DNA from: Lates calcarifer
Taxonomy: Eukaryota; Chordata; Actinopteri; Centropomidae
Assembly: GCF_001640805.2 (NCBI RefSeq)
Contig: NC_066844.1
Span: 191,001 to 255,000 of the forward strand
Length of the DNA stretch: 64,000 nt
Direction of reading: 5' to 3'
Each line of letters opens with the position of its first letter. Position 1 is the first letter of the stretch. Positions 52,764 to 64,000 of the stretch are shown here, piece after piece. A model generated the notes under the pieces. That model worked only from the letters and a program-made list of their open reading frames with translations, was not told the origin of the DNA and did no database searches. The translations under genes were made by a program, and so were the position numbers.

Positions 52764-55700
52764 GTACTGTGACCTGGACTAGTGTTTCACTGCCCTTAAA
52801 CCAGACAGGTTCATGTTACCATCAGCAGCTCTAAACATAGACACACACAGGTCGTCAGTGGACCCTCAGTCCATGTGCTCAGGGTGAACCTGACAGACCT
52901 GCAGCAGGGCTCAGTGAACCCTCCGAGGGAGGATTAGATGAGGACTCTGGTTTCATGTGGTGGTGAGGTTTGAAAATCTCTGAGCTCATGTGTTTAAATA
53001 AGACCAGTCAGACTCAGACGTCGTCTGTCGACATCAGAGAAGATTCAACTCAGGATTCAGTTTGATTCAGAGCTCACAGGTTGATACGCTCAGGATTCAT
53101 CTGAGGATTTATCTCATGAAGAAAAAACAAACTCAGATCTGCAGAAATCAAATCTCTGATCTCAAATCAAACCCAGTTTCTCACAGTGTAACTACATGAA
53201 AGTTCAGATGTAAAGCTCAAGTCTTTCTCACAGTTCTTCTCTTATTCTTTAAAGGACAGGAAGCGTCCTGAGAGTAGAATAAGGAACTGTAACTACAGTC
53301 TTTCAGAGTGTTGCATTATGGGTTGTTTTTAGCCTGGTTCTGTCAGTGTGTGTGCAGGGAGTTTTTCAGAGTGAATCAGAGTTAACAGAGTCATGATGAG
53401 AGAGGGGGACGGACTGTCTACAGTTCACACAGTGTGATCAGTCACAGAGGGGTAACAGAGGGGTAATAGATTACTTCATGACATCATGATACAGTTCTTC
53501 AGCCTCATGTTTTCCTGATCATGATGCGCGGTTACACCTGAGGTCGACACACAGCTGTAAATGAAAACGTGAGGCTTTAATAAACCTGAAGGTGTAGACG
53601 GTGAAGAAAAGTTTTATTCACCTTGTTCTTTACTTTGACCGCCTCAGTCTCACTCCAACACGTCACCAGGTGTTCTCACCTGTCTCTGTTCACTGAGTCT
53701 GATCCTCTCTCTCTGCTCTGCACAGGAAGACTCTTGGTTTCCAGGACCTGGGTGCTCACCTGGAGAGACTCCTGTCTGAGGGAGAAGCCAGCGAGGACAG
53801 CAGAGGTACACGTCCACCTGCAGGGTTTCCTCCTCCTGTCTGTCCTGTCTCCACACACTTTATCTGAGGTGTTTAACACTGAGCTCAGGTGACAGACAGA
53901 CAGACAGACACATGAACATGAGAACACCTCAGTCCTCTTCAAACTGTTCTCACTAATTATGAGTGTGTCTGTTTGTTTTTGTTTATTTTTATTATTATCA
54001 TTATTATTATTTTTTTTTAATTTATAAAATTTTTTAATTATTATTATTATTGTTGTTATTATTGTTATTTGTACTGGTGTATGTTTGCTTTCTTCTCTTT
54101 TTGTTTTTGTCTACTTGTTTGATGTGTGAGTGTTTAAGTAGATGTGTTTGATTGGATGTCACCTGGATGGGTGGGGGGTGGGGGCGGGTTCACAACTTTT
54201 GTAAGAAATGCTTAAGCAATTATTTGAGTGTCTTCAACACTGAAAAAATGATAAATAAAGTTGTTAAAAAAAACTGTTCTCACTAACAAACCACTAAACC
54301 ACATCACCTGCTGACAGGCAGCTGGAAACACCAGTGTTTAATAATGTGATGATGAACATAAAGACAGCTCAGGGACGACCAAATAATAATGATCAATCAT
54401 TGATCATTATTTGATTATTTTTGATAGTAGAAATGTCTCTCCTCTGAAACAGAGACTTTAAAGATGAACTGACAGGAAGTCAAACAAAGATCTGTGAAGA
54501 CGCTGACCTTTGACCCCTGTGTGTCCCTGCAGATCAGCCCGTTGAAGGTCGTCTGGGTCCTCAGCCCGTCGTCCTCGATCACACCAGTGGGTTTGAAGGC
54601 CTCCTGTTTGTAGATGACGACCTGCTGGGGGTGAGACGATGTCAAACTCTCCTCATGTTCATATACAGTCTTCTGCAGTGACTGACCTTAACTCTGACCC
54701 TCTGACCTCAGGTCATCGGCCACAGCAACTTCAGCTCCATCAGAGCCACCACCTGTGTTTACAAAGGTAAATCACTGCACGATAACACACCTGAGCTGAT
54801 CCTGGAAACAACAACAACACGATTCAGAGTCTGATGTAACACTGTGTTTTTACATCATCTGTCTCATCATATACAGTTTATACACACTCATACATTTAAC
54901 CCCAGAAGAACAAGTCACAGCTTCTTTATCCTGATCAGTGAGTTCAGACCAGTGAAGATCCTGGATCCACAGCAGGAAACACTCAACAGATCTGTTCTCA
55001 AGACTCACGTACGACTGGTTTTAGAGGAAACGTTGCAGCAGCAAATTCATATTTAGAAGTTTCTCAGAGGAATGAGTGAGCTGTGAACTGGTCCAACAGA
55101 TCCAGTCTGATCTGATCTGGTCTGATCTGATCCAGTCTGATCTGAACCAGTCAGAGATGGACCAGGTCCGGGTTAGAGTCTGTGCAGGTAGTCTCACTCA
55201 CTGAACTGAAACATGCTGTATATTACCCATGATCCTCCTCTCCTCCTGCAGCAGCGATGGTGTCCAGCTGCTACACCCAGTGGTCGTTTGATTAACGTTC
55301 ACTAATGTTAAACAACATCCAGAGCCTCTGCTGAACTCCACAGATTCATTTACTGTTATTAAATCTGACCTCAGTTCAGTTCAATGGTTTTAACATTTGT
55401 TGATTTCCAGGGAAGTGGGCGTACGAGGTTCTGATCTCCTCCCAGGGTCTGATGCAGATCGGCTGGTGTACTCTGAACTGTCGCTTCAACCAGGAGGTAA
55501 ATCTGAATCTGAACGTTCCTGAGTCTGAGACTGAGTCTGAGTCTGAGACTGAGTCTGAGTCTGAGTCTGAGACTGAGTCTGAGTCTGAGTCTGAGTCTGA
55601 GTCTGAGACTGAGTCTGTCTGACTGTCTCTGTCTCTGTCTCTGACTCTGACTCTGACTCTGTCTCTGTCTGTCTGTCTGTCTCTCTATGTCTCTGTCTCT

Positions 55701-58700
55701 GTCTCTGACTCTGACTCTGACTCTGTCTCTGTCTCTGTCTGTCTGTCTGTCTCTCTATGTCTCTGTCTCTGTCTCTGTCTCTCTCTCTGTCTCTGTCAGG
55801 AGGGAGTGGGGGACACGCCTGATTCTTACGCCTATGATGGAAACAGAGTCAGGAAGTGGAACGTGACGACCACCAACTATGGGAAGGTGACAGTGGTTCA
55901 GAGTAATGAAGCATTAGATTAATGTGCTGTGAGTGTGATGGAGGAGACTGATGTGGGTTTGTTTTCCCTCAGTCGTGGGCTGCAGGAGACATCGTCAGCT
56001 GCCTGATAGACCTGGACGAGGGAACAATCACTTTCTGCCTGTAAGTTACTGAGAGGACGTTCCTCAGATGAATAAGAAAGTTTCCAGTGGGTGTGTTTTA
56101 CCTTGATGTTGCGTTCACTGTCCTCAGGAACGGCCAGTCTCTGGGCACGGCTTTCACCAACATTAAGATGGGTCCAGGTGTAGCGTACTTTCCTGCCATC
56201 AGCCTCTCCTTCAAAGAGTCGGTGGCCTTTAACTTTGGCAGCAGACCTCTCAGATATCCTTCACTGCTCCTCACCTTCATCCCCTCTGTCTCCTCTGTTT
56301 GTCTTTGACCATGTTCACACCTGGACAGGTGAGCTCATCTTAGGTGTGATAAAGCATAACAAAATACAAAAATAAAAGAGATGTATCAAAGTGAATAAAA
56401 CCAGAAATAAAAAGTAGAATATTAAAATAAAACAATTTAGAAAATAGAAATAGAATAAAGGGATAAAGCAGAGAGTAAAACAGAGTAAATAAAGAGAGAA
56501 ATAAATAAATGAGATAAAGTTCAGATCTGAAACTCTCACTGTGGATTTATTTAAAACCCTGGAAGATGTGATTCTCCAGGTGATTGTTTTCCAACATTGT
56601 TTTCCTTCTTACCTGTCGATGAGGTCATCAGTTATGAGTCTTTAACCTGTGTGGTTCACGTACCCTGTGGACGGGTACCTGCCCCTGCAGAACCCCCCCT
56701 CTGCAGACCTGACCAAGGCTCACAAACTGCTGGGCTACATCAAGAATGTCCTGTCCACCAGCATCGACACACAGGTGCGACTCACCCGCTCTGACCTGAC
56801 TAGCCGCCCCCCCCCGCCCCCTCCCATATATCTGACCCCGTTCTCTCTGCCCCCCCCCTCCACAGGAGGACAGGCTGCTGGAGAAGGACTGTGCCTTGTG
56901 GAGGCTTCATGGAGAACCAACAGTCCTCATCGCTCTGGCTCACATCTTCAACCACTTTGCTCCTCTCATGGTGAGGAACTGACCTGTGATCAGTTACAGT
57001 TACAGTTATAGTTACAGTTACAGTTATAGTTACAGTTACAATTCACCTCCTCAGTGTTTCACAGTCTTCATGTCGTACAGTTTCTCCTCAGTTTATCTGT
57101 ACACAATTCAAAGACACATTTTAAACAGATTTTCATCCTGAACAGAGATCAGCACCTCTCACTACCTGTTCAAGGACAGATTAAAGGACAGGTGAAAGGA
57201 CAGATTAAAGGACAGGTGAAAGGACAGATTAAAGGACAGGTGAAAGGACAGATTAAAGGAGAGATTAAAGGACAGGTTAAAGGACATATTAAAGGACAGA
57301 TTAAAGGACAGGTGACAGGATAGATTAAAGGACAGATTAAAGGACAGATTAAAGGAGAGGTAAAAGGACAGATGATTAAAGGACAGATTAAAGGACAGAT
57401 TAAAGGACAGATTAAAGGACAGGTTAAAGGAGAAGTGAAAGGACAGATTAAAGGACAGATTAAAGGACAGGTGAAAGGACAGATTAAAAGACAGGTGAAA
57501 GGACAGATTAAAGGACAGGTGAAAGGACAGATTAAAGGACAGATTAAAGGACAGGTGAAAGGACATATTAAAGGACAGATTAAAGGACAGATTAAAGGAC
57601 AGGTGAAAGGACAGATTAAAGGACAGGTGAAAGGACAGTCAGAGCTGCTCAGTGTCAGGTGTCCTCAGATGTGTTGATGTGTGTCTCCGTCAGTGTAAAG
57701 TGTACCTGGTGGAGGACGTTCTGATGAACTTCCTGTTGGGGATTCTGGAGGGAGGAGGTTCAGTGGACGAACACCCGCTCATACAGCAGCTCCTGGATCT
57801 GTTCTGGCTGCTGATGGAGGTAAACACAGGAATCTGTCACCACACACCTGGTTCAGGTTCAGGAGCAGAGACTGATCTCATCTGTGTCTGTGCAGGACTA
57901 TGAAGTGAACGAGTGTCTGAAGCAGCTGATGATGTCCTTGCTCAGAGCTTATCGCTTCTCCCCCATCATCCCTGACCTGGGCTTCCAGGTAGAACACACA
58001 CAACCTCACCTGGGACCTCACCTGTCCTTTGGCCTGGTCCTGGGCCTGTGTCCCAGTTTCAGGACTCACAGCTGATGAAACAGAGAGCCTGACCTCTGAC
58101 CTCACTGTACCTGTCAGAACTCTGTTTAATGAAGGGCTGATGATAATAAACACCTGTGATAACGTCATCGGCACCAGGTGTGATTGATGATGTCACTCTG
58201 TTTCAGATCCATTACCTGCGTCTGACCACAGCCATCCTGCATCATGAGAAGTCCAGGAAATACCTGCTCAACAACGTCTTATATCCTTCTCTCACCTGTT
58301 ATCTGAGCTCTTTGGAGTTCACCTGTGATCAGTTTCCTGTGTTCAGGTGTGTTAAACCCTCAGGTGTGTGATAAACAGCTGTCTCCTTAACAGAGCTTCA
58401 CGTTTGACGTCCTGCGTTCAGTCGTGTTTTTTTACATCAAGACTCCTCTGAGGGTGAAGGAGGCGGGGTTAGAGGAGCTCATCCCCACCACCTGGTGGCC
58501 CACGCACTTCGACAAGGAGGTAATACTGACTCACCGAGTGTCGGCATCTCCTGCTCACCTGTGTTTATCAAGGTGAAACCAGATCCTCACCGATGAAGCT
58601 TCAGCTCTGATTCTGTCTGAAACACAGACACGGTGTGAAGTATTCTGATGAAGTATTCTGATGAAGTATTATGATGAAGTATTCTGATGAAGTATTATGA

Positions 58701-61700
58701 TGAAGTATTCTGATGAAGTATTATGATGAAGTATTCTGATGAAGTATTCTGATGAAGTATTATGATGAAGTATTATGATGAAGTATTCTGATGAAGTATT
58801 CTGATGTGTGCTCGCTCTCTGAAATATTAAACACAGGTTACAATTCACAGATATGAAGCCAACGTTCATTTAAAGATGATATTTACAAATGTTAAGAGTC
58901 ATTAGCATTATCATTAGCATTAGCCTGCGTGCTGTCAGATAAAATATATCAACATATTGGACCCTGTGTTTGTTAGCTGTTGAGACATGATTATTTTCAG
59001 ATGAAGCTTTAGTCCACTCTCTGAGGACCCTGTTCATCAGCTGTATGAGCTGCAGCATCAGTGATCACAGTTTGATCCATGATAGAAAACTGAACCATGA
59101 AGTTTCAGTGTCTGATCTCCTGCAGCTGCTAACAGCTGGATGAAGCTCAGTCTGTAGACCCTGAGACTGTGGATCAACACAGGACCTGTTGGAGGGGATG
59201 ATCTGTGTGACCTGGGTTTAGTCTGACTGTTGATTGACTGACTGATTATGTGTGTGTTCAGGGTAAAGACGAGCGAGACCCTAAAGATGAGAGTGCAGAT
59301 GAACGTCTGAGGCGTCGAGCGTATGAGAGAGGCTGTCAGAGACTGAAGAAGAGGATCGAAGGTCAGACGTCTTCACAATGTTCTCTACAGTCTGATCTGT
59401 GTCTGACTGAACTGATAGAAACTCATGTCCTGTGTGTCTCTGCAGTGGTGGAGGAGTTACAGGTTCAAATCCTGAGGCTGCTGCTCAATAACAAAGACAA
59501 GACGACGGTACGTACAGAGGATCAGAGTGTGATCAATGTGTGATCGGTGTGATCAGTGTGTGATCAGTGTGTGATCAGAATGTGATCAGAGTGTGATCAA
59601 TGTGTGATCAGAGTGTGATCAGAGTGTGATCAGAGTGTGATCAGAGTGTGATCAGAGTGATCAGAATGTGATCAGAGTGTGATCAGTGTGTGATCAGAGT
59701 GTGATCAGAGTGTGATCAGAATGTAATCAGAGTGTGATCAGAGTGTGATCAGAGTGATCAGAATGTGATCAGAGTGTGATCAGTGTGTGATCAGAGTGTG
59801 ATCAGAGTGTGTGATCAGTGTGTGATCAGAGTGTGATCAGATGTGTGATCAGAGTGTGATCAGAGTGTGATCAGTGTGTGATCAGAGTGTGTGATCAGAG
59901 TGTGATCAATGTGTGATCAGAGTGTGTGATCAGAGTGTGATCAGAGTGTGATCAGTGTGTGATCAATGTGTAATCAGAGTGTGTGATCAGAGTGTGATCA
60001 ATGTGTGATCAGAGTGTGTGATCAGAGTGTGATCAGTGTGTGATCAATGTGTAATCAGAGTGTGTGATCAGAGTGTGTGATCAGAGTGTGATCAATGTGT
60101 GATCAGAGTGTGATCAGAGTGTGATCAGAGTGATCAGTGTGTGATCAGAGTGTGATCAGAGTGTGATCAGAGTGATCAGTGTGTGATCAATGTGTGATCA
60201 GAGTGTGATCAGAGTGTGATCAGTGTGTGATCAGAGTGATCAGAATGTGATCAGTGTGTGATCAGTGTGTGATCAGAGTGTGATCAATGTGTGATCAGAG
60301 TGTGATCAGAGTGTGTGATCAGAGTGTGATCAGAGTGTGATCAGAGTGTGTGATCAGAGTGTGATCAGAGTGTGATCAGAGTGTGTGATCAGAATGTGAT
60401 CAGAGTGTGATCAGTGTGTGATCAGAGTGTGATCAGAGTGTGTGATCAGAGTGTGATCAGAGTGTGATCAGAGTGTGATCAGAATGTGATCAGAGTGTGA
60501 TCAGAGTGTGATCAGAAGTGTGATCAGAGTGTGTGATCAATGTGTGATCAGAGTGTGATCAGAGTGTGATCAATGTGTGATCAGAGTGTGATCAGTGTGT
60601 GATCAGAGTGTGATCAGAGTGTGTGATCAGAGTGTGTGATCAATGTGTGATCAGAGTGTGTGATCAGAGTGTGTGATCAGAGTGTGATCAATGTGTGATC
60701 AGAGTGTGATCAGAGTGTGATCAGAGTGATCAGTGTGTGATCAATGTGTGATCAGAGTGTGTGATCAGAGTGTGATCAGTGTGTGATCAATGTGTAATCA
60801 GAGTGTGTGATCAGAGTGTGATCAATGTGTGATCAGAGTGTGATCAGTGTGTGATCAGAGTGTGATCAGAGTGTGATCAGAGTGTGATCAGAGTGATCAG
60901 TGTGTGATCAATGTGTGATCAGAGTGTGATCAGAGTGATCAGTGTGTGATCAGAGTGTGATCAGAGTGATCAGTGTGTGATCAATGTGTGATCAGAGTGT
61001 GATCAGAGTGTGATCAGTGTGTGATCAGAGTGATCAGAATGTGATCAGTGTGTGATCAGAGTGATCAGTGTGTGATCAGTGTGTGATCAGAGTGTGATCA
61101 ATGTGTGATCAGAGTGTGATCAGAGTGTGATCAGAGTGTGTGATCAGTGTGTGATCAGAGTGTGATCAGAGTGTGATCAGAGTGTGTGATCAGAGTGTGA
61201 TCAGAGTGTGTGATCAGAATGTGATCAGAGTGTGATCAGTGTGTGATCAGTGTGTGATCAGAGTGTGATCGGTGTGATCAGAATGTGATCAGAGTGTGAT
61301 CAGTGTGTAATCAATGTGTGATCAGAGTGTGATCAGAATGTGATCAGAGTGTGATCAGTGTGTGTGTCCAGCCTTTTGACTGTATTCTCTGTCTGTTTCA
61401 GGGAGAAGCTTCTCGCTACATTTTCCTCAATAAGTTCAGGAAGTTTCTCCAGGAAAACGCCAGCAACAGAGGGGTGAGACAGGAGGTCACATGACAGAGG
61501 TCCTGAGGGGAACAGTTCACAGCTGAACCAGACTGTTGTTCAGATAGAAAGAAGGAACACAGCTCTGCCTCAGTGTCTGAGACTCTGAGACACTGAGACT
61601 GAGACCTGCAGTTTTTACTGTTTGCTGACATTTTATAAACAATCAGAGGAAACAATCATCAGATTGATGATATTTAATTTGAGCTCTGATCATGTTTTTA

Positions 61701-63362
61701 ATGTTTCACTGCTGTGGTTCAGTTCAGGTCTGGACCAGACAAACAGATCCATCATGTGTTTAACTCTGGTTCATGTTCACTCTGATGTTTATAAACCAGT
61801 GAGCTGAGGTGTGAGGTGACCGTCAGGTGAACAGGTGATGAGACAGGTTTAGAAAACTCTGTTCTGGTCCGACTTTGGTCCAGTGTCTCTGTCTCCTGTG
61901 TTTGTACATGTAGGTAAAGTGTGTGTCTGTAGGTAAAGTGTGTGTCTGTAGGTAAAGTGTGTGTTGTGTGTGTCTGTAGCACCCCACAGCTCTGTGTCCT
62001 CCAGAGTACATGGTGTGTTTCCTCCACCGCCTCATCACGGCCGTGAGGAGCTGCTGGGACGAAGGGAACAGGAAGAGTCCAGGCAGCGTCAACAGTGAAG
62101 GTACGACACACTGACCTTTGACCTTTACTCTGACCTCTGACCTTTACCCTGATGCTGACACAAGAGAAGATCACGTCTGTTTTCATCCAGGAAAACTAAA
62201 GCTGATTTATCAGGTTTAAACTGAATCTAATGTGATGATCAGGTTCCAGGTTCATCAGGTCTCATCTTTGTGTGACAGAGTCAGAGCAACTGTGTAAACG
62301 CCCACTAACAAAAAATACCTGTCAGGAAGCTCAGGTTGAGGAAAATGGCCGCCGTAGAAACAGAAACACTGGAGGTCGAGGATTTAGAGTCTGAGAGGAG
62401 CAGCTCAGACGTGCTAGATACAAGGTTTTTATTTCTATTTCTGTTATTAATCTCAGTCTTTACACAATACAGAGGGAATTTCAGTGTTATAGGATGTTTA
62501 CAAAAAGGTCTTATTTTCTTATTATTCAGATTTGTTTGTTTCTGTTGTTATTTCTTATTGATTGATTCTATGGGTCATTATGTTTATGTTCTACATCAGT
62601 TATTGTTAGAATAATACATTTTAGATTCATATATTTTCATTCTCATCCTTGGGTTAGTTCACAGAGCAGTTCATATTTCACTGAGCTTTTAAACGTTAAT
62701 CCTCCATCACATGTTTTACATGTTTGTAGTGAATCCTGGACTGAAGCTCGACTTTCAAAAATTAGATCGCAAATCAAATAAAATCACTATTAGATTTTTC
62801 CCTAAAATCATTCAGCTCTAGTGAAAACGTTTCATATCTACTGTAATTTAACACTCAGAGAAATTAGTGCAGAAGTTGAAATGAATGTAATAAACATAAT
62901 AAACATGTTTGTGTTTCAAACTTTGACAGGATTTTAAGCAGAGAAATGATGAGTCTGTGTTAATCCTCCGTGTCACCTCTGTGAGACCAGGACCTTTACT
63001 GTCATTAACAGCTGTTTAATCCATGTCAGTGTGTTGTGCATGTGTACAGATTAAATGTGTGTGTCGTTCTCATAATCACTGACATTAGGGACGATGAAGC
63101 TCAGTGTAGATTCACTGCTGTTGAAGGTTAATGAAGGTTGTTAATGAGCTGCCCTCTCTCCCCTGCCGCCCGTTATCTGTCCTTCTCTCTGCTCTTTCCC
63201 TCTGTTACTCCCACTGAATCATCTGTCTCTCACTCTCCTCTGTCATCTCCTGTGTTTCCAGAGGCCTATGTCCCCCCCCAGCTCTTCTACAATGGGAAGG
63301 TGGATTACTTTGACCTGCAGAGACTGGGGGGGCTTCTGTCCCATCTAAAGAAAACACTCAAA
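51609..63362 (+). CDS. rnf123: E3 ubiquitin-protein ligase RNF123 (KPC1), 3' part beyond window
   Basis: KPC1 ubiquitinates p27Kip1 and NF-kB p105 in the cytoplasm. Twenty coding exons: 51609-51690, 51918-52005, 53726-53805, 54533-54630, 54712-54766, 55411-55496, 55800-55886, 55973-56040, 56128-56253, 56660-56774, 56866-56970, 57694-57819, 57896-57988, 58207-58280, 58402-58519, 59262-59361, 59446-59507, 61402-61473, 61980-62100, 63262-63362. The start [20 protein letters not shown] matches the family N terminus. The SPRY domain spans exons from 54533 to 56253 ([18 protein letters not shown] ... [11 protein letters not shown]). Later exons give the conserved [15 protein letters not shown] and [17 protein letters not shown]. 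The C-terminal RING is outside the window. Phases join throughout. Two introns are AT-AC type. Confidence 0.93.
52694..52760. repeat. (GT)n microsatellite in rnf123 intron
   Basis: About 27 GT units around 52707-52760 in the intron between exons 51918-52005 and 53726-53805. Confidence 0.95.
53941..54286 (+). mobile_element. Retroposed insertion with poly(A) and 16-bp target-site duplication
   Basis: AAACTGTTCTCACTAA occurs at 53941-53956 and again at 54271-54286. Between them lie 314 bp that start with a TTATT-rich stretch and end ATAAATAAAGTTGTTAAAAA, that is, a polyadenylation signal and A-tail. This is the signature of LINE-machinery retroposition, either a 5'-truncated LINE or a retrocopied transcript end. 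The source is not recognised. Confidence 0.85.
55510..55798. repeat. (TCTGAG)n / (CTGTCT)n compound repeat in rnf123 intron
   Basis: GTCTGAGTCTGAGACTGA units at 55510-55620, then CTGTCTCTGACTCTGA and CTGTCTCT units up to the GTCAG acceptor of exon 55800. A block of about 65 bp is duplicated inside it (CTGACTCTGTCTCTGTCT...CTATGTCTCTG). Confidence 0.9.
56254..56659 (+). other. rnf123: U12-type AT-AC intron in rnf123 (first)
   Basis: Donor CTCAG|ATATCCTTCA at 56254, acceptor GGTTCAC|GTACCC ending at 56659, branch-like TCTTTAAC at 56639-56646 with its A 14 nt before the intron end. No GT-AG alternative restores the conserved [14 protein letters not shown] reading across this junction, whereas AT-AC does so exactly (phase 2). 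Confidence 0.88.
57167..57645. repeat. 12/24-bp minisatellite AGGACAGATTAA / AGGACAGGTGAA in rnf123 intron
   Basis: About 40 units of 12 bp, AAAGGACAG(ATT/GTG/GTT), often alternating as a 24-bp dimer, with one GATAG and one GATGATT interruption. Its length in multiples of three keeps long frames (Lys-Gly-Gln-Ile/Val) open on both strands by chance. Confidence 0.95.
58281..58401 (+). other. rnf123: U12-type AT-AC intron in rnf123 (second)
   Basis: Donor GTCTT|ATATCCTTCT at 58281, acceptor AGCTTCAC|GTTTGAC ending at 58401, perfect U12 branch motif TCCTTAAC at 58384-58391 with its A 11 nt before the end. Joining restores [16 protein letters not shown] (phase 2). Only 121 bp long. Confidence 0.92.
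58634..58805. repeat. 13-bp minisatellite GATGAAGTATTCT in rnf123 intron
   Basis: About 13 units, alternating TATTCT and TATTAT variants. Confidence 0.95.
59520..61362. repeat. 1.84-kb minisatellite of 11-bp GTGTGATCAGA units in rnf123 intron
   Basis: Well over 150 units of GTGTGATCAGA with variants GTGTGATCAAT, GTGTGATCAGT, GTGATCAGA (short) and GTGTGTGATCAGA (long). Larger blocks recur, for example the run with TGTAATCAGAGTGTGTGATC at about 59970, 60050 and 60795. Every unit carries TGATCA, so there is a GATC about every 11 bp. It lies between exons 59446-59507 and 61402-61473. Confidence 0.97.
62101..63261. other. Long rnf123 intron, AT-rich
   Basis: Intron between exons 61980-62100 and 63262-63362. 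AT-rich in the middle (62400-62900). I see no exon or clear element. The 92-codon open frame at 62336 lacks any family resemblance. Confidence 0.6.
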
Positions 63363-64000
63363 GGTTGGTATATCTTCGTTAGCTGTCTGTTAGACGACTG
63401 TTTTCACCTCCACAGTAACACAAAGTTAACATAAATACAACCATAAGAATAGAAACAACAGCTGTGCTCTCATTGGATGGTTGGTTTACTCAGCTCCTTC
63501 CTTCTCTGACCAGCTGTTAACCTCATAATTCCTGATGTGGACTGACAGATTCAGCTGGTTCCAGCTCCATGTGTAGATCTGACCTGATTAAACAGAGTTT
63601 CCTGCTCGCTGTCACTGAGCTCCACTAGAGGGAGGAGTTGCTTTGTGTTATTAGAAACACAGATACAGTCACTTACTGATACAGAGAGGACAGATTAACA
63701 GTTTAATAAGAAGTCATGTCTTTGCTTTTTATTATGTTCTGTGTTCAGATTACTTTTTCATTTTCATCTATGTTCATTACTTCCTTTCATATAGACATTT
63801 AAAAAGTCTAAACAGCATTGTTCTGCTCTGTCTGATCAGGTTTATGTTTAACCAACAAGCTGAGTTCATGTTTTTAAAGCTGATTCGTGTCTAATTCCTG
63901 GTTTCCTGGGTCTTGAGGAGGTCAGGTAAACAGTGGATGGATGTGTCTGTACAGAGGAGTTCTCTCATGTCGAACTGAGAGACTTGTGGTTGTCAGCAGA
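63363..64000. other. rnf123 intron at the right edge
   Basis: The last exon ends in phase 0 after SHLKKTLK at 63362 with GTTGGT. The next family exon (DDLASK-like) is not found before 64000; the CAG near 63953 opens a frame that stops within eight codons. Confidence 0.6.

Noticed and set aside
57054..57677. Open frames of Lys-Gly-Gln-Ile/Val repeats (plus strand) and Asn-Leu-Ser-Phe repeats (minus strand)
   Set aside because: Both come from the 12-bp minisatellite, whose unit length is a multiple of three. Not genes.
59520..61362. Possible CRISPR-like array (regular GTGTGATCAGA units)
   Set aside because: Vertebrate DNA; there are no spacers between the units, which vary by tandem duplication. 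It is a minisatellite.
62336..62614. 92-codon frame in an rnf123 intron with a hydrophobic stretch
   Set aside because: AT-rich chance ORF; no family resemblance and located between two well-joined exons.
63950..64000. Possible next rnf123 exon at the right edge
   Set aside because: The CAG is followed by a frame that stops within eight codons in the required phase and does not resemble the DDLASK segment expected next.

Overview
The window is vertebrate nuclear DNA and almost certainly from a ray-finned (teleost) fish. Genes are split into many short exons with GT-AG junctions. Microsatellites are very dense, (CA)n and (CTGT)n above all. The recognisable genes include fish-type her genes and an intronless-CDS TRIM of the expanded fish type. 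There is no operon structure, phage or CRISPR.

Layout, left to right. 1135-15247 (+): pik3c2b, a class II PI3-kinase, with 31 coding exons visible; the 5' end lies outside the window. 19216-22235 (+): ppp1r15b, an eIF2-alpha phosphatase regulatory subunit, two coding exons, with a 77-codon upstream ORF in its leader. PIK3C2B and PPP1R15B are also neighbours on human 1q32. 25153-25689 (-): an achaete-scute bHLH gene, best ascl5. 31009-32403 (+): an intact RING/B-box/coiled-coil/PRY-SPRY TRIM gene, followed at 34341-34723 by a broken partial copy; LINE fragments lie on both sides of the intact gene. 35806-43216 (+): aldh4a1, mitochondrial P5C dehydrogenase, 15 coding exons. 45402-46101 (+) and 47465-48011 (-): two nearly identical her15/hes5-like genes in tail-to-tail inverted orientation. 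48751-49313 (+): a third, diverged hes5-family gene (her2-like). 51609 to beyond the right edge (+): rnf123 (KPC1), with 20 coding exons visible.

The most notable observations are these. (1) rnf123 carries two U12-type AT-AC introns, each with ATATCCTT donors, upstream branch motifs and TTCAC acceptors. (2) The her15 pair forms a roughly 0.95 kb inverted repeat that is almost identical, intron and promoter included. One copy is one C short in a C-run, which puts the WRPW tail out of frame. (3) All three her promoters have an RBPJ-type TGTGGGAA site exactly 54 bp upstream of TATAAATA. (4) Single-base frame breaks occur in pik3c2b, ppp1r15b, aldh4a1 and one her15 copy. Three of the four are in C homopolymers, so they look more like consensus indel errors than biology. 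(5) There are several foldback/TIR elements and a cleanly delimited retroposon with a 16-bp target-site duplication. I found no wholly unknown gene system; the novelty is mostly in introns, promoters and repeats.
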